Of a DNA stretch of 49,013 nucleotides, positions 18,262 through 26,401 are shown in pieces. Position 1 is the first letter of the stretch. Every line of letters begins with the position of its first letter. A program made the translations under genes and the position numbers. The DNA comes from Prevotella pectinovora (GTDB lineage: Bacteria; Bacteroidota; Bacteroidia; Bacteroidales; Bacteroidaceae). The stretch covers positions 1 through 49,013 of the forward strand of contig NZ_JXQI01000073.1 of NCBI RefSeq assembly GCF_000834015.1, written 5' to 3'. Under the pieces are notes generated by a model that searched no databases, was not told the origin of the DNA, and worked only from the letters and a program-made list of their open reading frames with translations.

Positions 18262-19166
18262 CATTGAGCGTAATCATCCCGATATACAATGTGGAAAAGA
18301 TGCTGCGACGATGTGTTGACAGCGTGAGAATACAGGGATTCGACGATATCGAGATACTTCTCATCAACGATGGTTCGACCGACGGTAGCGGAATCATCGC
18401 TGAGGAGTATGCCGCTACATACAAGAACATAAAATACTGGAAGAAGGAGAACGGCGGACTCTCCGATGCCCGCAACTTCGGCATCGAGAGGGCAGAGGGT
18501 GACTATATCACCTTCGTAGACAGCGACGACGAACTGGCTCCCAATACCTACAGTCCGCTGATAGCATTGCTGCAGGAACATCCGTTTCTCGACATACTGG
18601 AATATCCCATGCTGCAGCGACCGGGACTACGCGACGAGACCCTCTTCAATCCCGGCAACCACCTCTTCAGAGACGCCCTCGACTGGCTGGCATACAAGGG
18701 AACGGAACACTGCTGGGCATGCAACAAAATATACAAGAGAAGCCTTTTCAATAACGTGGCATTCGAAAAAGGCAAGAAGTTTGAAGACATCCTACTCATG
18801 GCACTGCTGATAAAGCAGAAGCCGATAATAGCCACCATAGACAAAGGCAGATACCTATACCACTACAACGACAACGGCATAGCGGCTACCGACAAGAGCA
18901 ACGGACTGTCGTCGCTGCTCGACGCCCAGCTGCATCTCGTCAGCCAACTGAACATCAACACCAGGGAGCGCCGTTGGCACCGTGTGTATATGGACATGCT
19001 GACAGCACAGCTTTATTCATACCAGAAGACAGGAAAAATAAGACTGGCACAACAACACGTGTCCCTCTTCGGCTATGCCACATGGAAAGATACGCTGAAG
19101 GCGATGTTCGTGAACACCATAGGACTGGAACGCACCTGCCGCCTGTTCGGCAGGATGAAAAGGTAA
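18258..19166 (+). CDS. Family 2 glycosyltransferase
   Basis: A 302-residue GT2 enzyme starting MTLSVIIPIYNVEKMLRRC, with LLINDGSTDGS (35-44), the ENGGLSDARNFGIERAEGDYITFVDSDD block (DSDD at 88-91) and a C-terminal acceptor region with WACNKIYKRSLF and FEDILLM, as in EpsJ/capsule-type transferases. The frame stays open to 17985 upstream, but the ATG at 18258, four bases overlapping the previous stop, begins exactly at the conserved N-terminus and is the credible start. The next gene follows after 10 bases. It most likely acts on the cytoplasmic face of the inner membrane in glycan assembly; the sugar is unknown. Confidence 0.9.
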   Translation: MTLSVIIPIYNVEKMLRRCVDSVRIQGFDDIEILLINDGSTDGSGIIAEEYAATYKNIKYWKKENGGLSDARNFGIERAEGDYITFVDSDDELAPNTYSPLIALLQEHPFLDILEYPMLQRPGLRDETLFNPGNHLFRDALDWLAYKGTEHCWACNKIYKRSLFNNVAFEKGKKFEDILLMALLIKQKPIIATIDKGRYLYHYNDNGIAATDKSNGLSSLLDAQLHLVSQLNINTRERRWHRVYMDMLTAQLYSYQKTGKIRLAQQHVSLFGYATWKDTLKAMFVNTIGLERTCRLFGRMKR

Positions 19167-19176
19167 GGAAACAAAC

Positions 19177-20259
19177 ATGAAAATAACATATATCGTAGAA
19201 GATTTCTCTGAAAACGGAGGTGTGGAACGCATCGTGACAGAAAAGGCAAACACTCTGGCTACCGAATACGGACATGAAGTGAGCGTGGTGTCGGTTTACG
19301 ACGACAAGCGCAGAGAGCTATACCATCTTGACGAAAGCATCAAGATGGTGCATCTCGGTGTGCCGTTCGCCGACAAGCACCACGGCAAGCTGATAAAGCT
19401 CATCAGCCGCACTAACACGCTGATGACGGCAGCCCGACGACTGAACAAGACTATAAAGAGCCTGCAGCCCGATATAATATTCTTCACCACCACCCTCGGA
19501 GCACTGCTACTCCCACTCTGCCACACCAAGGCACGCAAGATATACGAGTCGCATCTGGCACGTCCGTTCACCCCCTACCATCGCCTGTTCTCCATTATGG
19601 AGCGCAAAGCCGACACCGTGGTATGCCTCACCAACGGCGATGCCATGGAATATTCCAACGCATGCCGCACGCTGGTGATTCCTAACTTCATCAAAAAGCC
19701 GGCGAAGAGAGTGGAGGACTATAGCGTGAAACGGGCTATCGCCGTGGGCAGACTGGAAGAGCAGAAGGGATTTCTTCCGCTCATAGACCACTGGAAAGAA
19801 ATCGCCCGGCTGCATCCCGACTGGCATCTCGACATATATGGTGACGGTTCGCAGCGCGCCATGCTGCAGGCTGAGATAGAGAGACTCGGCATGCAGGAGC
19901 ATATAACACTCTGCGGACGGTCGAACAACATCATGGACGTATATCCGCAATACAGCCTGCACATCATGCCCTCTCTATACGAAGGACAGCCAATGGCGCT
20001 GATAGAGGCACAGTCGTGCGGACTGCCATCCGTGGTGTTCGATTTCGACTTCGGTGCCTCCGACATCGTGCGCAACGGCTACAACGGCATCATTGTGGAG
20101 CAAAGCCACTACTCGTCGCTCATCAAGGGTATCACCACGATGATGGACTCCGAAGCCCTCAGACGCCAATACGGCGACAATGCCATAGCCGGAAGCCACG
20201 CATATTATAAAGAAAATGTATTTGGAAAATGGATACAGTTGTTGAACCCTGACCGGTAA
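19177..20259 (+). CDS. Family 4 glycosyltransferase
   Basis: A 360-residue GT-B fold enzyme. The N-terminal domain opens MKITYIVEDFSENGGVERI, a glycine-rich acceptor-side loop. The C-terminal domain has IAVGRLEEQKGF and the donor-site stretch MPSLYEGQPMALIEAQSCGLP with the two glutamates of the EX7E motif, as in retaining GT4 enzymes of capsule and LPS synthesis. It is the last of three successive glycosyltransferases after the phosphoethanolamine transferase gene. It converges with the minus-strand glycosyltransferase gene, leaving only 15 bases, where a degenerate 20-bp motif with short self-complementarity may act as shared terminator. Confidence 0.92.
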   Translation: MKITYIVEDFSENGGVERIVTEKANTLATEYGHEVSVVSVYDDKRRELYHLDESIKMVHLGVPFADKHHGKLIKLISRTNTLMTAARRLNKTIKSLQPDIIFFTTTLGALLLPLCHTKARKIYESHLARPFTPYHRLFSIMERKADTVVCLTNGDAMEYSNACRTLVIPNFIKKPAKRVEDYSVKRAIAVGRLEEQKGFLPLIDHWKEIARLHPDWHLDIYGDGSQRAMLQAEIERLGMQEHITLCGRSNNIMDVYPQYSLHIMPSLYEGQPMALIEAQSCGLPSVVFDFDFGASDIVRNGYNGIIVEQSHYSSLIKGITTMMDSEALRRQYGDNAIAGSHAYYKENVFGKWIQLLNPDR

Positions 20260-20274
20260 TCATACCGTTTGGGG

Positions 20275-21399
20275 TTAAATGAGAAGAGATGACCTGTACA
20301 TCTCTTCATACATCTCTGCCACCTTTCTGTAGTCATGGTATTTCTTCACGAATGCCATGCTCTGGCGGGAGAGCCTTTCTATCATACCGTCGGTAAAGAG
20401 AGCCTTTTCTATTATCGCCATGTTCTCGGCATCCGACAGTTCCGGACTCACGTTGATTATAGGACGCAGTTCTTTCTCGCCAATGAAATCATAATATTCC
20501 TCCTCTCCGCCACCTATCACCACAGTGCCGAGCGCCATTGCCTGCAAGGAATTCATCGACGGAGTGAAACTGTAGAGCTGGTCAACGAGCACGTCAGCCT
20601 CGGCAAGCATCCGCTTGTATTCTTCGAGCGGCACGCCCTCCACATATCTTATCTCCATCCTGCCGGGATGGCGCAGCTTGATTGCTTCGAGCCATTCCGC
20701 CATACGCATGGCACCCTTCATGAAGTCGCGCTTGGGCTGTATGCCCACGAGAATTTTCACCACACCGCCGTTTTCCTTCCTTCTGGCGCCTTCCGTCCCG
20801 TTCTGTGGCAGAATCATAGGCAGCGGCAGATAATGAAGCTTACGGACAAAAGAATCCACGTTATAGCACAACCAATATTCATACAGGCAAGCCACGAGAG
20901 CGTCGGCCTTTGCCGATGTATACCGCCAGCAGCCATACGCCCCATGCAGCATCACCTCGTCGATACGCTCCGCATTCTCTGCCATATTCTGCGGTCTGCC
21001 GTTCCAATACGTGTCGCTATATCTCGGCACTCCTTTTTTCTGGCGCGCGAAAATCTGAGGGTCATCGCCGAAACAGCCCTTCACGGTCTTCTTGTTAAGA
21101 AGTCTGAGGAAAAAGAAAAGCAGTTTGTTCCACCCGTATTTCAGTGGAACAAACTGATAGTTGTGTATCTGAACAATATCGTTGCCTACGAGTTGCGTCA
21201 GGTGTCTCGCAATCTGCCATAACACTTTCAGTCCGCCCAGTTTTCCCCACTTTCTGTCTCTCCTCAGGTCGATGTCTCTCGGAGCGTCGTGCCATCCGTT
21301 GCCGTCAGACATGGTCACTACGGTATGTCCGCGCTCCTGGAGTCCTTTTTTCAGAGTGTTGTGCAGAAAACTGGCTTCGCCAACCAACAATATTTTCAT
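20275..21399 (-). CDS. Glycosyltransferase, GT-B fold (family 1/4-like)
   Basis: A 374-residue protein opening MKILLVGEASFLHNTLKKGL with a short glycine-containing loop and a C-terminal half containing ILVGIQPKRDFMKGAMRM, ADVLVDQLYSFTPSMNSLQAMALGTVVIGG and a terminal helix pair, which fit a GT-B enzyme. The donor EX7E motif is not clear: the region reads TPSMNSLQAMALGT, so the usual glutamates are replaced, and activity or donor may differ from standard GT4 enzymes. It lies 97 bases downstream of nadA on the same strand and converges with the preceding glycosyltransferase gene. Confidence 0.8.
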   Translation of the reverse strand: MKILLVGEASFLHNTLKKGLQERGHTVVTMSDGNGWHDAPRDIDLRRDRKWGKLGGLKVLWQIARHLTQLVGNDIVQIHNYQFVPLKYGWNKLLFFFLRLLNKKTVKGCFGDDPQIFARQKKGVPRYSDTYWNGRPQNMAENAERIDEVMLHGAYGCWRYTSAKADALVACLYEYWLCYNVDSFVRKLHYLPLPMILPQNGTEGARRKENGGVVKILVGIQPKRDFMKGAMRMAEWLEAIKLRHPGRMEIRYVEGVPLEEYKRMLAEADVLVDQLYSFTPSMNSLQAMALGTVVIGGGEEEYYDFIGEKELRPIINVSPELSDAENMAIIEKALFTDGMIERLSRQSMAFVKKYHDYRKVAEMYEEMYRSSLLI

Positions 21400-21496
21400 A
21401 TTCGTATTATATAATAGAGGAACTGTTCAAACCCATCCAGACCTTCCACTTGGGTAGATGTATTACTTTTACAGACAAGTAAACTCAAATTCCTCC

Positions 21497-22489
21497 TTAA
21501 CTCAGCTCAAGCATTCTCTCGATAGGCTTCACAGCGTCGCGGGCGATTTCAGGAACCACTTCCACTGTAGGCCACTCACATTTCAGAGCGTTGTAAATCT
21601 TGCGCAGCGTGTTCATCTTCATATAGTCACACTCGTTGCAAGAGCAGCCCAGCGAACCCTCGCTCACCTCTGGCGGCACGGGGATGAAAGTCTTCTCCGG
21701 ACACTTGTTCGTCATCTCATACAATATTCCGGACTCCGTAGCCACGATAAACTCCTTAGTGTCGCTCTCCACGGCATGCTTCAGCAACACAGCAGTAGAA
21801 CCCACCACGTCGGCAAGCGCCACCACCGGTCCTTTACACTCCGGATGCACAAGCACCTCAGCTCCCGGATGCTCCTTCTTCAGTCTTACTATCTCCTGTG
21901 CCGAGAAGCGCTCATGCACGTGGCATCCACCGTTCCACAGCAGCATGTTTCTTCCCGTCACACTGTTGATATACGAGCCGAGGTTGTAGTCAGGACCGAA
22001 GATCAGCTTCTCGTCCTTCGGGAAGGTGTCAACGATCTTCTTTGCGTTTCCGCTCGTCACCACCACATCCGTCAGCGCCTTCACCGCCGCCGTGGTGTTA
22101 ACATAGCTCACCACCTTATATCCAGGATGCTCCTCCTTGAATTTCTTCAAGTCTTCAGCCTTGCATGAGTCAGCGAGCGAACATCCCGCATTGAGGTCAG
22201 GACAGATCACCGTCTTCTCCGGTGAGAGAATCTTGCAGGTCTCCGCCATGAAATGCACTCCACACATCACGATGATGTCAGCCTTCGTGTCGGCAGCCTT
22301 TCTCGCCAGTGCGAGCGAGTCGCCGATGAAGTCAGCCACCTGCTGGATGTCGCCGGTGGTATAGTAGTGTGCGAGAATCACAGCGTTTTTCTCCTTGCAC
22401 AAGTTTCTTATCTCTTTGGCCAGGTCTACGCCGTCGGCCACAGGTTCGTCGATATAACCTTTCTCGACCCACTTCTTGTCAACAGTCAT
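21497..22489 (-). CDS. nadA: Quinolinate synthase NadA
   Basis: A 330-residue iron-sulfur enzyme that condenses iminoaspartate with dihydroxyacetone phosphate to quinolinate in de novo NAD synthesis. Cluster-ligand candidates match the family: Cys76 in MCGVHFMAE, Cys189 in WNGGCHVHE and a cysteine of GCSCNEC (282-287). The CPDLNAGCSLADSC block and HPECKGPVVALADVVGST are also typical. Length is normal. NadB and NadC are not in the window. It is transcribed away from the candidate origin region. Confidence 0.97.
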   Translation of the reverse strand: MTVDKKWVEKGYIDEPVADGVDLAKEIRNLCKEKNAVILAHYYTTGDIQQVADFIGDSLALARKAADTKADIIVMCGVHFMAETCKILSPEKTVICPDLNAGCSLADSCKAEDLKKFKEEHPGYKVVSYVNTTAAVKALTDVVVTSGNAKKIVDTFPKDEKLIFGPDYNLGSYINSVTGRNMLLWNGGCHVHERFSAQEIVRLKKEHPGAEVLVHPECKGPVVALADVVGSTAVLLKHAVESDTKEFIVATESGILYEMTNKCPEKTFIPVPPEVSEGSLGCSCNECDYMKMNTLRKIYNALKCEWPTVEVVPEIARDAVKPIERMLELS

Positions 22490-22908
22490 ATTATTATATT
22501 TCTTTTTTGTTTTTAATTTTTAAATTCAAATATGTGTAGTATGATATGCTGTGGATTTGTTCATAACTTCTGTCGTATTTCCTTGGTCATTTTCTTGTCA
22601 ACACAATATCTTGATTTATCAACAGGTTATTATGTGTCTTTCTTTCTCTATTTCAGCATGAAAGCTCATTTATCCACAATTTCCACATTCGGTGCAAAGA
22701 TAATAAGTTTATATCTTTTGCTGCTCCTTTTTCGTGGAAAAGTTTTCTAATAGTTGTTTATAAGCTTGTGGATATCCACAGGGATTTTTGATTTCTTTTT
22801 TTGCTGTGGATAAAGTACAACTTATCAACACGGTTATCAACAGGGTTTTCCACAACTGTGTGGGAAGGATAAAATTATATGTAATGGATAGGGTAAATAT
22901 GTACTTTT

Positions 22909-23005
22909 TGGGGCACGGTGCTTGCCCCATATGGGAAAGCTGCTTTCTCAACATGGGCAAGCAGCTTTCCCCTGATGGGCAGAATTGCTTTCCAACGGTT
23001 GCCCG
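22909..23005 (-). repeat. 97-bp four-palindrome element, copy 2 (inverted)
   Basis: Read on the minus strand it has the same order as copies 1 and 3: a 28-base palindrome and three shorter ones. Arm sequences differ (for example GAAAGCAGCTTTC here) while the pairing persists. It lies inside the candidate origin. Confidence 0.8.
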
Positions 23006-23275
23006 ATACAGGCATTTATATCCATGTTTATGTTTACAGAATTCAGACAACGGTGAATAGGGGTGAGTCTTCCTCTTACTATACATTGTGATTCTCCCCC
23101 ATGCAGCTATATTACCGTACCGCTACGGTTATAATTACCGGTTGTGGATAATAGTGTGGACAACAGTGGTATTAGATTAAAAACCAAAGTCTGATTCTGC
23201 CATTCTCTTCTTGCCTGTCTTCCCCCCTGATCCTTGCGAAACTTGGGCTTACTTACACAATAATAATTAATAAAT

Positions 23276-23306
23276 TTGGGAGTTTACCCTATTATCATTA
23301 CTTTTG
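23276..23306 (+). promoter_or_regulatory. Bacteroidota-type promoter for rbfA
   Basis: TTG at 23276-23278, 20 bases, TACTTTTG at 23299-23306. The leader of about 190 bases would contain two DnaA-box-like sites (23344, 23424). Confidence 0.6.
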
Positions 23307-23500
23307 TATTTAAGTTTCCATACTATTCGCCCATTGGCAGCATTGTGGATAACTTTGTTGGCAATATGGTGCCTCGCCATGAAAAGTCCCTGCAGAGAGG
23401 GGACTGGCGACAGGTGCAGGGATTGTGGAAAAATATGCCATCCGCATAGCCTGCACCACAAGAGAAAGAATTGAAAAATAAAAAAACAGAAGATTACAAA

Positions 23501-23836
23501 ATGCAAGAGACAAGACAAAATCGTATAGCAAGACTCCTGCAGAAGGAGCTGAGCCTTATTTTCCAGAGTCAGACAAGAGCCATGCACGGAGTGATGGTGT
23601 CGGTGACGAGGGTCAGGGTGAGCCCAGACCTCAGCATCTGCACGGCATATCTGAGCATCTTCCCGTCGGACAAGGGAGAGGAGATAATAGAAAACATCAG
23701 AAAGAACGAGAAGACGGTGCGCTACGACCTCGGTCAGCGGGTGCGCAACCAGCTGCGAATCATTCCGGAGCTGCGCTTCTTCATCGACGACTCACTCGAC
23801 TATATTGAGCATATCGACGAGCTTCTGAAGAAATAG
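23501..23836 (+). CDS. rbfA: 30S ribosome-binding factor RbfA
   Basis: A 111-residue KH-fold protein that binds the immature 30S subunit and helps 16S rRNA 5' processing, also needed in the cold. Seen: the opening QNRIARLLQKELSLIFQ, the central VTRVRVSPDLSICTAYLSIFP and the closing VRNQLRIIPELRFFIDDSLDYIEHIDELL, all standard. The ATG at 23501 begins the conserved region; an upstream TTG in frame at 23471 would add ten low-complexity residues and is not preferred. The LolC/E-like permease gene follows after 7 bases, so the two are probably cotranscribed from 23276-23306. Confidence 0.95.
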   Translation: MQETRQNRIARLLQKELSLIFQSQTRAMHGVMVSVTRVRVSPDLSICTAYLSIFPSDKGEEIIENIRKNEKTVRYDLGQRVRNQLRIIPELRFFIDDSLDYIEHIDELLKK

Positions 23837-23843
23837 GAGAGTC

Positions 23844-25073
23844 ATGAATTTTCCATTCTACATAGCACGCCGTTACCTCTTCTCAAAGAAGAGCACACAC
23901 GCCATAAACATCATCAGCTGCATCAGTGCCGTTGGCGTGGCAGTGGCCACGATGGCTCTCGTGGTGACACTCAGTGTGTTCAACGGTTTCCACGACCTCG
24001 TGGCATCGTTCTTCACATCCTTCGACCCGCAGATAGAACTCGTGCCTGCAGAGGGAAAGACGGCACCTGCCGACGACCCGCTGCTGCAGAAGGTGAGAAA
24101 GCTGCCGGAGGTTGACGTGGCGTCGGAGTGTGTGAAAGACCAGGCGCTTGCCATATACAAGGGCAAGCAGACCATGGTGTGGGTGATGGGCGTTGACGAC
24201 AACTTCGAACGTATGTCGCGCATCGACGACATACTGTATGGCGACGGCACGTTTCTGCTCCAGGCTGCAAACCTGAACTTTGCCGTGGTGGGCATACGCC
24301 TCGCCGAGACTCTCGGCATGAATGCCAACTGGGACGGCAACCTGATGATATACGCTCCGCGGAAGACAGGACAGCTCGACCTCGCCAATCCATCCGACGG
24401 ATTCGTAGTTGACTCGCTGATTTCACCGGGAGTGGTCTTCATGGTGAAACAGGGGAAATACGACCGCGACCACGTGATAGTGCCAATCACCATGGCGCGC
24501 ACACTGTTTGAACAGCAGGGAATGCTGTCGTCGCTGCAGATTCGCCTAAAGAACGGCAGCGACCTCAATGCCGTGAAGGAGAAGATGCAGAATATCGTAG
24601 GCAACCGCTACCGTGTGCTCGACCGCTATGAGCAGCAGGCAGACACGTTCCGGATAATGAAGGTGGAGAAATTCATCGCATATATCTTCCTCACGTTTAT
24701 ACTCATCGTGGCGAGCTTCAATATCATCGGTTCGATATCCATGCTGATAATCGACAAGAAGGACGATGTGGTGACGCTCAGGAATCTCGGTGCTACCGAC
24801 CGTCAGATTTCCCGTATATTCCTCTTCGAGGGCAGACTGATATCCTTCTTCGGAGCATTGGCAGGAATACTCATCGGACTGCTTCTCTGCTGGCTTCAGC
24901 AGCAGTTCGGTATCGTGGCGCTGGGACAGTCGAGCGGCACATTCGTAGTGGATGCCTATCCCGTAAGCGTGCATCCGGAAGACGTGCTCGTGGTGTTTGC
25001 CACGGTGATTGCGGTAGGTTTCCTGGCGGTGTGGTATCCTGTGAGATATTTCTCACGCCGTCTGTTGGGCTGA
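23844..25073 (+). CDS. LolC/LolE-like ABC transporter permease (FtsX/MacB family)
   Basis: A 409-residue inner-membrane protein. The opening NFPFYIARRYLFSKKSTHAINIIS and first membrane segment (about 20-42) are followed by a periplasmic MacB-PCD-like domain (about 43-270) and three more membrane segments in the FtsX domain (about 275-300, 322-350, 372-395). This is the layout of LolC/E, which with ATPase LolD release lipoproteins from the inner membrane for outer-membrane delivery. Many Bacteroidota have a single such permease. No LolD gene is adjacent, so the ATPase must come from elsewhere. It follows rbfA by 7 bases and ends before a strong terminator pair. Confidence 0.85.
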   Translation: MNFPFYIARRYLFSKKSTHAINIISCISAVGVAVATMALVVTLSVFNGFHDLVASFFTSFDPQIELVPAEGKTAPADDPLLQKVRKLPEVDVASECVKDQALAIYKGKQTMVWVMGVDDNFERMSRIDDILYGDGTFLLQAANLNFAVVGIRLAETLGMNANWDGNLMIYAPRKTGQLDLANPSDGFVVDSLISPGVVFMVKQGKYDRDHVIVPITMARTLFEQQGMLSSLQIRLKNGSDLNAVKEKMQNIVGNRYRVLDRYEQQADTFRIMKVEKFIAYIFLTFILIVASFNIIGSISMLIIDKKDDVVTLRNLGATDRQISRIFLFEGRLISFFGALAGILIGLLLCWLQQQFGIVALGQSSGTFVVDAYPVSVHPEDVLVVFATVIAVGFLAVWYPVRYFSRRLLG

Positions 25074-25116
25074 CGGCGTGTAGCGGCAGGATAGTAGACG
25101 GGGCATTACCACAATA

Positions 25117-25178
25117 AAATCGGTCATTAGGAATGTCGGCAGACGAATTATCGACGCCAACACCCTAATGACCGATTT
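25117..25178. repeat. Inverted pair of the 20-bp motif (15-bp perfect hairpin)
   Basis: AAATCGGTCATTAGG (25117-25131) and CCTAATGACCGATTT (25164-25178) are perfect complements around a 32-base loop, so two motif copies facing each other make one hairpin just upstream of the terminator. Confidence 0.8.
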
Positions 25179-25181
25179 GGG

Positions 25182-25237
25182 TAAAAAAACAGACGAGTTG
25201 TCCGATTGTGCATCATCAACTCGTCTGTTGTTTTTTT
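25182..25237. terminator. Bidirectional terminator between the permease and PAP2 genes
   Basis: A perfect 13-bp stem (AACAGACGAGTTG, 25188-25200, with 25217-25229) has an A-run before it and GTTTTTTT after it, so it can stop transcription from both convergent genes. Confidence 0.9.
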
Positions 25238-25270
25238 ATTCTTTTATTTTCTTTATTCTCTCTATTCCTT

Positions 25271-26224
25271 TCAATTTTTCATCCCCTTCGACATCCACAT
25301 GAAGATGAAGTAGAACATCGTGCCGGTGATGAGTCCGGCGATGGCGTCGATGGCATAGTGGGCCTGTATGTATACCGTGGCGAAGCAGAGCAACACATAG
25401 AAGGGAGCCATAATATAGAGCAGCTTCCTGTTGCGGGTGTGCCATATCAGCAGCATTATCACGGTGCTTATTCCAACATGCGAACTTGGGAAAGCAGCAG
25501 TAGGTCTCTCTCCGGCAGCCTTGGCGTCTTCAACGAGATGGTAGAAGATGCCGTCGGTATATCCCGGACTCGGCAGACATTCGGTGTGGGTGTTGAAGTA
25601 GTCGCCAAGGTTGGGGAACACGCCAGCCGTTATCTGGTCTATGCCGACAGCCTTGAAATAGAACGTAGGTCCTGTCACCGGCACGAGCACGAATATCACG
25701 TAGTATGCGAAGAAAGAAGCCATTATCACGAATGCGCAGCGCTCATACTCCTTGTATCTCCATATAAAATAGTATATCGCCGCCAGAGCTATCATCGGAT
25801 AATATGCCGCATAACCCATGTCGAGCAGTTCGCTGACCACGCTCCATGGCATTGCCTCATGGAATATCAGTGCCGGCTGGCATCCGAACAGCGACTGTTC
25901 CGCCTGGGCGAATACGTGGTCGAGATTCGGCAGCATGCGGTTCAGTTCGTAGGTATCGGGATACCACCAGCTGAGCAGCGCCATCTGCACCGTGATGCGG
26001 CAGAACCTCGTGAATCGGCATGGCACCATCCTGTAAACTCCCCATAGAGCCAGCGTCACCACCATGATTCTCACTCTGCCCCATATCATTGCCTCAGGGT
26101 TTGCCACCTTGGTGTATGTGAAGAACACCATGAGCAATGTCAGCACGAGATATCCAGTCATCACCCACTCCAGCCAGAAGAGACCCTTCTTGGGCTTCTT
26201 CTCTATCTTGAATAAATCTTTCAT
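25271..26224 (-). CDS. PAP2-family membrane phosphatase/phosphotransferase
   Basis: A 317-residue integral membrane protein with about six to eight segments. The PAP2 signature motifs are visible near the end: AAFPSSHVGIST and HYAIDAIAG, with the catalytic histidines in SSH and AHYAID; the first motif (Lys/Arg) is less clear, GERPTA standing just before. Related proteins dephosphorylate or exchange head groups on lipid phosphates, undecaprenyl pyrophosphate or inositol phospholipids. Bacteroidota members of this length resemble inositol phosphorylceramide synthases, which suggests, but does not show, a sphingolipid or lipid A role. It lies downstream of the epimerase gene on the same strand, beyond a tandem repeat region. 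Confidence 0.82.
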   Translation of the reverse strand: MKDLFKIEKKPKKGLFWLEWVMTGYLVLTLLMVFFTYTKVANPEAMIWGRVRIMVVTLALWGVYRMVPCRFTRFCRITVQMALLSWWYPDTYELNRMLPNLDHVFAQAEQSLFGCQPALIFHEAMPWSVVSELLDMGYAAYYPMIALAAIYYFIWRYKEYERCAFVIMASFFAYYVIFVLVPVTGPTFYFKAVGIDQITAGVFPNLGDYFNTHTECLPSPGYTDGIFYHLVEDAKAAGERPTAAFPSSHVGISTVIMLLIWHTRNRKLLYIMAPFYVLLCFATVYIQAHYAIDAIAGLITGTMFYFIFMWMSKGMKN

Positions 26225-26314
26225 AATCGTTGTCTTTTCCTTTTCCGGTCGTTTAAATCGTTCCGATCGTTCAAATCATTCCATCCGTTTCTTTGTCAGC
26301 ATCCAACTTTTGTA

Positions 26315-26401
26315 TTACATCCATCCGTTGTGTAGACATCCGTCTGGTGCATACATCCGTCTGGCGCTTACATCCGTATGATGCTTACATCCATCCGTTG
26401 T
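26315..26401. repeat. 17-bp tandem repeats over the epimerase stop codon
   Basis: Units of ACATCCGTCTGGTGCAT type repeat at 17-base steps, with a longer 19-base first step and a similar TTACATCCATCCGTTGT at both ends (26315 and 26385). The epimerase TAA (26385-26387, minus strand) lies in the last unit. More distantly related 17-base steps (CGTTCAAATCATTCC type) fill 26250-26300. Confidence 0.7.

Larger units (their letters stand above)
22590..23440. other. Candidate chromosomal replication origin (DnaA-box cluster)
   Basis: A gene-free stretch of about 1 kb (22490-23500) between divergent nadA and rbfA. Perfect TTATCCACA sites, either strand: 22670-22678 (+), 22805-22813 (-), 23143-23151 (-), 23344-23352 (-). 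One-mismatch sites: TTATCAACA at 22616, 22822 and 22834; TTTTCCACA at 22846; TGTGGACAA at 23155; TGTGGAAAA at 23424; and the palindrome TGTGGATATCCACA at 22767-22780, which is two overlapping boxes. An AT-rich stretch (22490-22760) lies on the nadA side. The 97-bp repeat copy 2 sits in the middle. Clustered boxes with an AT-rich flank are the hallmark of bacterial oriC; dnaA itself is not here. Confidence 0.6.
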
